NCBI GenBank assembly: GCA_014526335.1
Contig: JACTAT010000040.1
Coordinates: forward strand, 2,522,442-2,586,441
DNA: 64,000 bases
Reading direction: 5' to 3'
From: Chrysaora quinquecirrha
Lineage: Eukaryota > Cnidaria > Scyphozoa > Semaeostomeae > Pelagiidae
In this document: positions 55,119 through 64,000 of the stretch, piece by piece
Numbering within the stretch: position 1 is the first letter of the stretch
How the letters are laid out: every line of letters begins with the position of its first letter
The notes under the pieces: generated by a model
What the model was told of the DNA's origin: nothing
What the model saw: the letters and a program-made list of their open reading frames with translations, nothing else
Databases searched by the model: none
Program-made: the position numbers and the translations under genes

Positions 55119-58100
55119 GGCCCTTGCCAAACCATCAAACATTTTTTTGTCAAGCAAAATGTTTTATTATTTGGCCACGTCGTAAAACATTGCTGGTCAA
55201 AATTTTGTTCTTGCATCCAGCAAAATATGTTCATGGGCTTTGTCAAAACGTTGCACAGCAAATTTCATCTTGTCGAGCAATGTTTGTGACGTGGCAAAAC
55301 GCCGAAACATTGATTTACTGTATAAGCCAATTCCAAATGTTTGACAAACAATGTTTGATCACTTAGTTGGGCCTTTGAGTGGATGGAATGGACTAGAAAC
55401 CTTTAAAAACATTGCTGAGCACATTCTGCTTGTCGAGTTATGTTTGTGACGTGGCAAAACGCCGAAATATTGATTTACTGTATTAGCCAATTCCAAATGT
55501 TTGACAAACAATGTTTGATCGCTTAGTGGGGCATTGGAGTGGATGGAATGGACTAGAAACCTTTAAAAAACATTGCTGAGCATACTCTGCTTGTCGAGCA
55601 ATGTTTTGTGACGTGGGAAAACGCCGAGACATTGATTTACTGTATAAGCTAATTCCAAATGTTTGACAAACAATGTTTGATCGCTTAGTGGGGCATTGGA
55701 GTGGATGGAATGGACTAGAAACCTTTAAAAAACATTGCTGAGCATACTCTGCTTGTCGAGCAATGTTTTGTGACGTGGGAAAACGCCGAAATATTGATTT
55801 ACTGTATAAGCCCATTCCAAATGTTTGACAAACAATGTTTGATCGCTTAGTGGGGCATTGGAGTGGATGGAATGGACTAGAAACTTTTAAAAACATTGCG
55901 GAGCATATTCTGCTTGTTGAGTTATGTTTGTGACGTGGGAAAACGCCGAAATATTGATTTACTGTATTAGCCAATTCCAAATGTTTGACAAACAATGTTT
56001 GATCGCTTAGTGGGGCATTGGAGTGGATGGAATGGACTAGAAACCTTTAAAAAACATTGCTGAGCATACTCTGCTTGTCGAGCAATGTTTTGTGACGTGG
56101 GAAAACGCCGAAAAATTGATTTACTGTATAAGCCAATTCCAAATGTTTGACAAACAATGTTTGATCGCTTAGTGGGGCATTGGAGTGGATGGAATGGACT
56201 AGAAACCTTTAAAAAACATTGCTGAGCATACTCTGCTTGTCGAGCAATGTTTTGTGACGTGGAAAACGCCGAAACATTGATTTACTGTATAAGCCAATTC
56301 CAAATGTTTGACAAACAATGTTTGATCGCTTAGTGGGGCATTGGAGTGGATGGAATGGACTAGAAACCTTTAAAAAACATTGCTGAGCATACTCTGCTTG
56401 TCGAGCAATGTTTTGTGACGTGGGAAAACGCCGAAACATTGATTTACTGTATAAGCCAATTCCAAATGTTTGACAAACAATGTTTGATCGCTTAGTGGGG
56501 CATTGGAGTGGATGGAATGGACTAGAAACCTTTAAAAAACATTGCTGAGCATACTCTGCTTGTCGAGCAATGTTTTGTGACGTGGGAAAACGCCGAAAAA
56601 TTGATTTACTGTATAAGCCAATTCCAAATGTTTGACAAACAATGTTTGATCGCTTAGTGGGGCATTGGAGTGGATGGAATGGACTAGAAACTTTTAAAAA
56701 CATTGCGGAGCATATTCTGCTTGTCGAGTTATGTTTGTGACGTGGCAAAACGCCGAAATATTGATTTACTGTATAAGCCCATCCCAAATGTTTGACAAAC
56801 AATGTTTGATCACTTAGTGGGGCCTTGGAGTGGATGGAATGGACTAGAAATTTTTAAAAACATTGCTGAGCATACTCTGCTTCTCGAGCAATGTTTTGTC
56901 ACGTGGGAAAACGCCGAAATATTGATTTACTGTATAAGCCAATTCCAAATGTTTGACAAACAATGTTTGATCACTTAGTGGGGCCTTGGAGTGGATGGAA
57001 TGGACTAGAAACCTTTAAAAAACATTGCTGAGCATACTCTGCTTGTCGAGCAATGTTTTGTGACGTGGGAAAACGCCGAAACATTGATTTACTGTATAAG
57101 CCAATTCCAAATGTTTGACAAACAATGTTTGATCGCTTAGTGGGGCATTGGAGTGGATGGAATGGACTAGAAACTTTTAAAAACATTGCGGAGCATATTC
57201 TGCTTGTCGAGTTATGTTTGTGACGTGGCAAAACGCCGAAATATTGATTTACTGTATAAGCCCATCCCAAATGTTTGACAAACAATGTTTGATCACTTAG
57301 TGGGGCCTTGGAGTGGATGGAATGGACTAGAAACCTTTAAAAAACATTGCTGAGCATACTCTGCTTGTCGAGCAATGTTTTGTGACGTGGGAAAACGCCG
57401 AAACATTGATTTACTGTATAAGCCAATTCCAAATGTTTGACAAACAATGTTTGATCGCTTAGTGGGGCATTGGAGTGGATGGAATGGACTAGAAACTTTT
57501 AAAAACATTGCGGAGCATATTCTGCTTGTTGAGTTATGTTTGTGACGTGGGAAAACGCCGAGACATTGATTTACTGTATAAGCTAATTCCAAATGTTTGA
57601 CAAACAATGTTTGATCGCTTAGTGGGGCATTGGAGTGGATGGAATGGACTAGAAACTTTTAAAACATTGCGGAGCATATTCTGCTTGTTGAGTTATGTTT
57701 GTGACGTGGGAAAACGCCGAGACATTGATTTACTGTATAAGCTAATTCCAAATGTTTGACAAACAATGTTTGATCGCTTAGTGGGGCATTGGAGTGGATG
57801 GAATGGACTAGAAACTTTTAAAAACATTGCGGAGCATATTCTGCTTGTCGAGTTATGTTTGTGACGTGGCAAAACGCCGAAATATTGATTTACTGTATAA
57901 GCCCATCCCAAATGTTTGACAAACAATGTTTGATCACTTAGTGGGGCCTTGGAGTGGATGGAATGGACTAGAAACCTTTAAAAAACATTGCTGAGCATAC
58001 TCTGCTTGTCGAGCAATGTTTTGTGACGTGGGAAAACGCCGAAACATTGATTTACTGTATAAGCCAATTCCAAATGTTTGACAAACAATGTTTGATCGCT

Positions 58101-58766
58101 TAGTGGGGCATTGGAGTGGATGGAATGGACTAGAAACTTTTAAAAACATTGCGGAGCATATTCTGCTTGTTGAGTTATGTTTGTGACGTGGGAAAACGCC
58201 GAGACATTGATTTACTGTATAAGCTAATTCCAAATGTTTGACAAACAATGTTTGATCGCTTAGTGGGGCATTGGAGTGGATGGAATGGACTAGAAACCTT
58301 TAAAAAACATTGCTGAGCATACTCTGCTTGTCGAGCAATGTTTTGTGACGTGGGAAAACGCCGAAACATTGATTTACTGTATAAGCCAATTCCAAATGTT
58401 TGACAAACAATGTTTGATCGCTTAGTGGGGCATTGGAGTGGATGGAATGGACTAGAAACTTTTAAAAACATTGCGGAGCATATTCTGCTTGTTGAGTTAT
58501 GTTTGTGACGTGGGAAAACGCTCAAACATTGATTTATAAGCAAATTTGAAATGCTTGACAAACATTGTTTCATTGTTGCCACGTCGACAAACATTGCTTG
58601 AGAAGCAGAAGGGCAGAACTTGCTTGCCAAGGTTTTTCAAAATCTGCAAAAAAATTTTCTGCCTGCCGTAAGCAAAAAATGTTTGATGAAAAGCAAACAT
58701 GTTAAGGAGCAAACATTTTTTGGGCAAGCAAATTTCAGATGTTTGACCCATGGTTTGGCCATGGCC
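55119..58766. mobile_element. Harbinger-like MITE with an internal ~161-bp satellite
   Basis: The left end GGCCCTTGCCAAACCATCAA (55119) and the inverse right end TGGTTTGGCCATGGCC (58766) are those of the MITE family, each flanked by TTA. Between them the sequence TTGACAAACAATGTTTGATC recurs at 55341, 55501, 55663, 55825, 55985, 56147, 56308, 56470, 56632, 56792, 56953, 57115, 57275, 57437, 57597, 57756, 57916, 58078, 58238 and 58400. That is 20 copies spaced 159-162 bases. Each monomer joins a MITE right end (TTTGATCGCTTAGTGGGGC) to GAGTGGATGGAATGGACTAG and then to MITE interior. Minus-strand reading frames of 100-200 residues are artefacts of 162-base units. Confidence 0.85.
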
Positions 58767-58771
58767 TTATA

Positions 58772-59728
58772 CTGAGCGTAATTTCCTTTGAAGTGTATTA
58801 AAAAATGAGCATAATTTCATTTGAGGTTTGGCTTGTATTGCTGAATGCCTTCTATAAACGTTCTCACGTTCATCGAAACCCTCGAGACCCCCTTCCCTTG
58901 ACAAACAAAAGTCAGATTTCTCAAACAGATTTCGTGGCCACTAGAAACGAGTACACCTGACCCACCCTAGCATTTCAATTGTTGTTTTGGTGATGGTTGT
59001 TTTGCTCTTTGTTTGTTTGTCAATCTAATTCTAAATACATTATTTGTCTTTATTCATTCTGTTTCTTCGCAAACGAGTTGTCGAATCAGGTTTTTGTCTC
59101 GTGTTTGTTTTTTCTTCTTAATAATTTTCGATTACTTCAAACTTCACTTTCGTTTCAGGCGGGGGTGTTTAGGTTTTCAGTTACACGGTTTTGCTCATTT
59201 TGGCTCGGTTTTTTTGTTTTTTCCGAAAAATTACACGGTTTTTCGGTTTTCAAAATCTCGTCGGTGAACTGCTTTACTGCATTTCTGGATAATTTTACGG
59301 CTTTTGATGAAGATTTTGCATTTTTGTTTGGAGCTAAATGCCGACTCACATTGAAGCTACAGGTAGAGTTGCCCGCAATGAAAAGAAAACATTGTTATAG
59401 GATTATAGGAGGAAACGTCTCAATAACGTGAAGTGAACAGTAAAAGTTGACTAACCTAGAGTTTTAATAGATTCTGTGCAATTTTTTGTGAAAACAGAGA
59501 CTTAAGCATCGTGCCATACGGTTTTGTTCAAAATATTTTTGTCGAAGAAGAGACCAAACTGACTGCACTGGATGATGAATCTGCGATGGAAAAAGGTTTT
59601 TGCCCATTTTCGGGTGAAATTGGTGATTAAACAGGGGGGGGGTCAAATTTGGCCAAGGGGACGGTCCAAAAGTTCATTATTTACAGGGCAACAGGGAAAC
59701 AAGAGTAAGAGTATTAGCTGTTTTCAAA
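58772..59728. other. Flank and probable promoter/5' UTR of the SMG7-like gene
   Basis: No repeat or gene recognised. A 144-residue Phe-rich frame at 58997-59431 has no protein character. The stretch 59690-59728 just before the ATG is purine-rich and likely 5' UTR. Confidence 0.4.
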
Positions 59729-62700
59729 ATGGTGTCCGCTGCGGCATCCAGTGCCGAAAGTGCTCAACTTTTTCGGTGAGTTTGTGTTCTCTTATTTCCT
59801 TAATATGTTTAATTATTTCGTGAATTATCTTTATCAAGCCTTTAAGTTGATATTTCTCAACTGTTGAGCTGCAAAATATTGGTATTTACACGATTATTTC
59901 AGTGAGAGTTTAAGGTGTTTATTGCGGCCTAAAAACTCGCACAGTTCACAGTCCAACTTTTTAGTTAGGTCACTTAAAAGTTGTTTGAATTTTGATCACG
60001 AGAGAAACATAAGTTTTTTCAAGGTTTAAATCCAAACAACAAATATGCAAATCGAGAACTAATGTCTGTCTCTGCATTATCACTTTTCTTCCGTGAAATT
60101 CTGAAATGCTGAAGCTGTCTCTATTTACTTGACCGAAACCGAAGCAGTTATTTTTATACGTCATACATTCGCGTGATTGACATCTCTGACCCTGTATTTA
60201 ACGTAAACAACCTTGTCAAAACAATTTCTACCCCATCTCAATAGAAAACTATCAGCTTCTGAAGGCTATTCTTGCTGTACTGAAATTAAATAACTGACAT
60301 AAATAGATACAGTATTTTTCTTGATTTTTTTCTGCTTTTTCACATTACCCATGTACAAGTCATGTGATAGTGGCTTGTGATGTTTGAACCCCAGAGGGGT
60401 ACTCATATAACTTGGATACAGGTAGATGTGCCACCCATGGATTTTTGGACCGAAATGGTTACACCCATACAACAGGGCAGCAAATCGAAGAAAACTACAA
60501 AATGTCAATTTAATTGATTCTGAAAGTGTTAAAATCGTATTTAAGATGTTCCTTGTGCAATTTTAATCAATAATGCTGCCTAGAAAGTCTTAATACTCTC
60601 ATGTTCCGCTTGTTAATACCACCATAATATAGGTTAATAACTCTGTGTCTGCACTAGTGGTCTTAGAATTCTTGGAAGCACATCCCTGTCCATGCATAAG
60701 CCAGGTACCCCTGTGGTTTTACCCCTTAAAACTCTAATACAAGAAACAATGGGCATAGGCATTTAATAATTGAAAAAGGTGCACAAAATTTCTGATAGAA
60801 CTAAGAGATTTTAAAGGGATTTCAAAGAAAACAAAAGGATTTTTAGTTGTGGTTGTACAAGATTTCTAAGGTGTGACCCCCTCAATGAGGAGCACACCCT
60901 TCTTTTCATAAGGAAGAGCTTTATAATGAAAGCAGCACTGGGATAGAAATAACTTAAAAAGAATTTCCAGCATTTTCTCAACAAGTATGCCACACCCTAC
61001 ATTAATTAAGATATTGGTAGGAAAGCCACACCGATGTACAAGCCTAGCTGACTTCCATACTAAAAGACTTTCATATTCAAGTTAAAGTTATACATTAACG
61101 TAATGAGTTATGTTTATTGCTTTTTTAGGCAAGCAGAAGGCTTAAAAGCAAACATTTCAGGTATGTTTTGTATTATATTTGGCATATTTGCTCATTTCAG
61201 TACCCCACCCATTATCCCAGCCCGCAGAGTGTGAAATATTTCAAACGAGAGCCTCCAGTTCAGTATATTTTTTATAAGAAACTAAAAAAATGATCCAGTA
61301 TTTCTTAAAGTTTCCAGATTTTGAGTACTGAAGGTTTCTTAAGAGTTTCTTGAATATCAACATTGGCAACATTGCAACATTGAATTATGGTTGGTGAGAA
61401 TCTGATTGGTGGAATTAAAAATAATTCAAAATAATTTTTGTAAATAATGCAATTAAATTTTTCAGTTCATCAGACTCTGAAGAAGCCTTACTTGGCAAGG
61501 CGAATATTAGTAACTTGCAAAAAATATAGTTGTCTTTTGTTGTCTTGGGCCGCCATGTTTCTGCATATATCCACTATATCCACTGAATATATCTGCTTTC
61601 AATTATCTAAATTTCAGGGAAATTTGCTGAAGCCACTGATTTTTTCTCTGAAGAATTTGTAACATGTAAAAAGTAAGATTTTTCTCTTATTTTCTTTTGT
61701 GATCTGTTCACATCAAAAAGCTTTCTTTTCAAATATGTTTGAATTGATAAAATTGAATTTTGTGACTTGAGGAACCATCTGCTGCCACAATGAATTCTGT
61801 GAAATTATTATTGTTACTATTTCTTGATGTTTTTAGCCTTCAAGACATTTATAAGACAATTTTGCTATCTGACTTGCAGTATGCACTGGATAGGAAAGTT
61901 GAGCTTGAGCTGTAAGTTCCATAATTGTTTTTTTATTCCTCCTTGTAATCAAAATCACCCATCAATATCATAATTTGAAAGGGGTATTCATCAGTGGCGG
62001 AAATTCAAAATTCCGATTGGCAGGGACGAGAGGCCTAGATTTGCAACATTCACTGAAAAATATTCTATTTTGTGCCATTTTCAAAGGAAAATCGCAAAAT
62101 TTCCGACAAAATCTGAAGAAATGGGGGGCCGAGCCACCCCCAAATCCCCCCAATTTCCACCTCTGGTATTCATGAACAAGTCTTGATATTAATGATAATA
62201 TCGATAATATAATTTGGTTTAGTATTACATCTTTGTATAGTAAAGCTGTATAAAACCTTTAATATATGTCTGAGAAGAATGTTGATGATAATGATTTTAT
62301 TTGCTTATTTTGCAGATGGAACAATGCATTTAAATGCCATATTGACTACCTGAGACAACGCTTGAAAGCAAAAAAGGTAACACCCCTTTAATAATAGTGC
62401 TACCGATTGCAGCTCCATTTAACTGGATAGACAATGTTGCCACTATTTATGATTTAAGGACCCATTGCAGCTCCGTTCAACTGGATTGACAATATTGCCA
62501 CTTTTTGACTGCGGTACCCATTGCAGCTCCATTAAACTGGATAGGAAATGTTGCCACTTTTATAACTATAGTAATCATCGCAACTCCGTTTTACTGGATA
62601 GACAATGTTACCACTTTTGGTTCCCATTGCAGCTCCATTAAACTGGATAGACAATAGATTGACAAAGTCTTTGGTCGAAAATTTTACCGTTAGACAGCAG

Positions 62701-63223
62701 GTTTAATTGGGATTAACGCCCGGAGAATTTAGATACTAGCTTGAGGAAACCGAGTATCAAACGATCATGAATTGCTGACCAAACATCTGGGATATTAAAT
62801 TTGCCAGTGAGACAAAATGTTTGACAATTTGGCTATGCTGCAAAACTTTTTTCGACAAGCAGAATTTGCTTTATAATGTTAATGATACACTTCAAAAGCA
62901 GGTTCAACTTTTCTCAAGAAGAACAATGTTTGACAAGCATTGTTTGGCCAACGGTCAAACATTTTGTTTCGACAAGCAAATTTCAGATCTGCGAGATATA
63001 TCACTCCTAGTCAACTAGATTTCAAATTCAATTTGATAACTGTATAGTTTTTCAAATACTGAATGATCAGCTACAAGCGTTTGTTCTTGTTTCATACAAT
63101 TCATTTCGCAAAATGAACTAACTTTGAAGCAATTTCTTATTATTTTTACAGGGCTCTGAGAAGGCTGCATTGCAAGCAAAATTAACATTCTTGATTGATG
63201 CCACCATGGGCTTTTACTTGCAG
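59729..63223 (+). CDS. SMG7: SMG7-like nonsense-mediated decay factor, first six exons (continues off right edge)
   Basis: Exons 59729-59775, 61129-61160, 61618-61672, 61837-61911, 62316-62376 and 63152-63223 join in frame to 114 residues with GT-AG borders. SMG7 binds phosphorylated UPF1 through an N-terminal 14-3-3-like domain and brings in mRNA decay enzymes. Seen here is the first helix SAQLFRQAEGLKANIS (compare the vertebrate start with its QAE-LKA core), then LQDIYKTILLSDLQYALDRK, VELELWNNAFKCHIDYLRQR and KLTFLIDATMGFYLQ. These are the EST1-type helices, ordered as in SMG7. The related SMG5 is less similar at the LWNxAFK segment. The remaining three quarters are beyond the window. Start: the only ATG before SAQLFR with a short in-frame lead. 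Confidence 0.85.
62390..62660 (+). repeat. Short tandem repeat in SMG7 intron 5
   Basis: Four to five units of about 60 bases: GCAGCTCCATTAAACTGGAT, AGACAATGTTGCCACTTTT. Each carries a tiny inverted pair (CTCCATTTAACTGGA-like). Confidence 0.7.
62750..62975. repeat. Degenerate Harbinger-like MITE in SMG7 intron 5
   Basis: AACGATCATGAATTGCTGAC, GACAAAATGTTTGACAATTT and GTTTGACAAGCATTGTTTGG match the family interior, but clear ends are lost. Just upstream (62390-62660) there are four copies of a ~65-base unit (CATTGCAGCTCCATTTAACTGG). Confidence 0.55.
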
Positions 63224-64000
63224 GTAATGTTTCTGCCTAAATATTAATATATACGCGTTTTTTCACATCAACAATTTTACAAGAACACGGTCCTTGACTT
63301 AAATACACTCTTTTCTTTTCATAAGGATATTGCTTATTAGAATATTCAGGCTCAGAATCATTCAATTTTTAAGAATATTGTAAGAATATTGCTCAGCCTC
63401 AGCTCCCATATTTCTGTCTCATTTTTCAGCAGATGCCTGTTTTGCAATGTTAAAACGAAACTTCATGATTGTTAACAACTTTCTTATTGTTATAATAGTT
63501 CAATTTTTCTTTCGCTCGACCATTTCCTCGTAATGGGATAATTTTTCTTTTAACTATGTTCCCCTGAAACCATATCAGGTTTGAAAGATAACAATAGTTT
63601 AAGAATACATTCAGGCTCAAAACGGACATTTCTTAAGAATATTGAGGCTGGGCAAAATTTATAGTATTCTTATCAAAAAAAGAGTGTACTGGGTCAAAGT
63701 TGTTTGGATCTTCAAAATAGCGATGAACAGCGGAAACATTTCCGGGCATGCTTAAAAGCTTAAAAGTCATAAACGTCAGAAACAGAACGAAACACAAGAA
63801 AAAGCGGAATTTATATCCAGATGCGAATCGAAATGCACCAGTCAGAAAGTGAAGGCGAATTAGCATTGTGTTTTAAACCATAAACACTAATCAGCTTGCA
63901 GGATACAGCGGGATGATCAAAAGAATTAACTGAAGAGCCCAAGTTGAGAACGAACTCTTTCTGTCTGCATAGAACTCGCCTTTTGGTTTTGATGTGGACA
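63224..64000. other. SMG7 intron 6, with dispersed repeat
   Basis: 63680-63900 belongs to the CAGCGGAAACAT family (GCGATGAACAGCGGAAACAT, AAACGTCAGAAACAGAACGA). No further SMG7 exon is recognised before the edge. Confidence 0.5.

Noticed and set aside
55483..58630. Series of minus-strand frames with repeated NIVCQTFGIGLYSKSM segments, as if a repeat protein
   Set aside because: They follow the 162-base satellite units and break wherever a unit is 160 bases; no selection for an open frame.
58997..59431. 144-residue Phe/Ser-rich frame upstream of SMG7
   Set aside because: Low-complexity T-rich DNA, no domain, no splice signals; overlaps other open frames.

Overview
The window is repeat-rich animal genomic DNA. 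Genes have short exons, GT-AG introns and many short inverted-repeat elements, SINEs and microsatellites. The protein families (POFUT1, KDM8/JMJD5, SMG7, PAN/apple-like, APE-type LINE) and the dense MITE content fit a cnidarian, most likely an anthozoan such as a stony coral. That assignment is inference; no species marker is present.

Layout. 1-8912: minus-strand exons 1-4 of an ARM-repeat/fibronectin-III gene and, head to head with it, the plus-strand POFUT1 gene, which is complete and ends at 12301. 12302-18170: several fold-back elements and a plus-strand secreted PAN/apple-like gene (16532-16945, probably one more exon). 18170-21355: a broken LINE. 21903-22402: a 500-base N gap. 22403 to about 30200: an inverted second copy of 1-8912, carrying POFUT1 exons 1-4 on the minus strand and the same ARM/FN3 gene on the plus strand. 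That gene is complete here: 22 exons from 25595 to 44905, 829 codons, with large microsatellites in its introns. 47334-49270: KDM8/JMJD5 on the minus strand in two exons. 51248-52762: an intronless multi-pass membrane protein, minus strand. 53560-54720: simple repeats. 55119-58766: a satellite of about 161 bp that lies between the two ends of a Harbinger-like MITE. 59729 to the right edge: the first six exons of an SMG7-like nonsense-mediated-decay gene.

Genes and function. POFUT1 puts O-fucose on EGF repeats of Notch-type receptors in the ER; KDM8 is a 2-oxoglutarate JmjC oxygenase; SMG7 recruits decay factors to phosphorylated UPF1. They are unrelated housekeeping or developmental genes and not an operon. 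The only suggestive arrangement is the head-to-head pair ARM/FN3 and POFUT1, whose start codons are about 1 kb apart.

The most notable structural signal is the inverted duplication ending at the N gap. The arms differ by a few percent, the exon differences are mostly or wholly synonymous, and each arm carries its own transposon insertions. This fits two haplotypes joined head to head in the assembly at least as well as a real palindrome.
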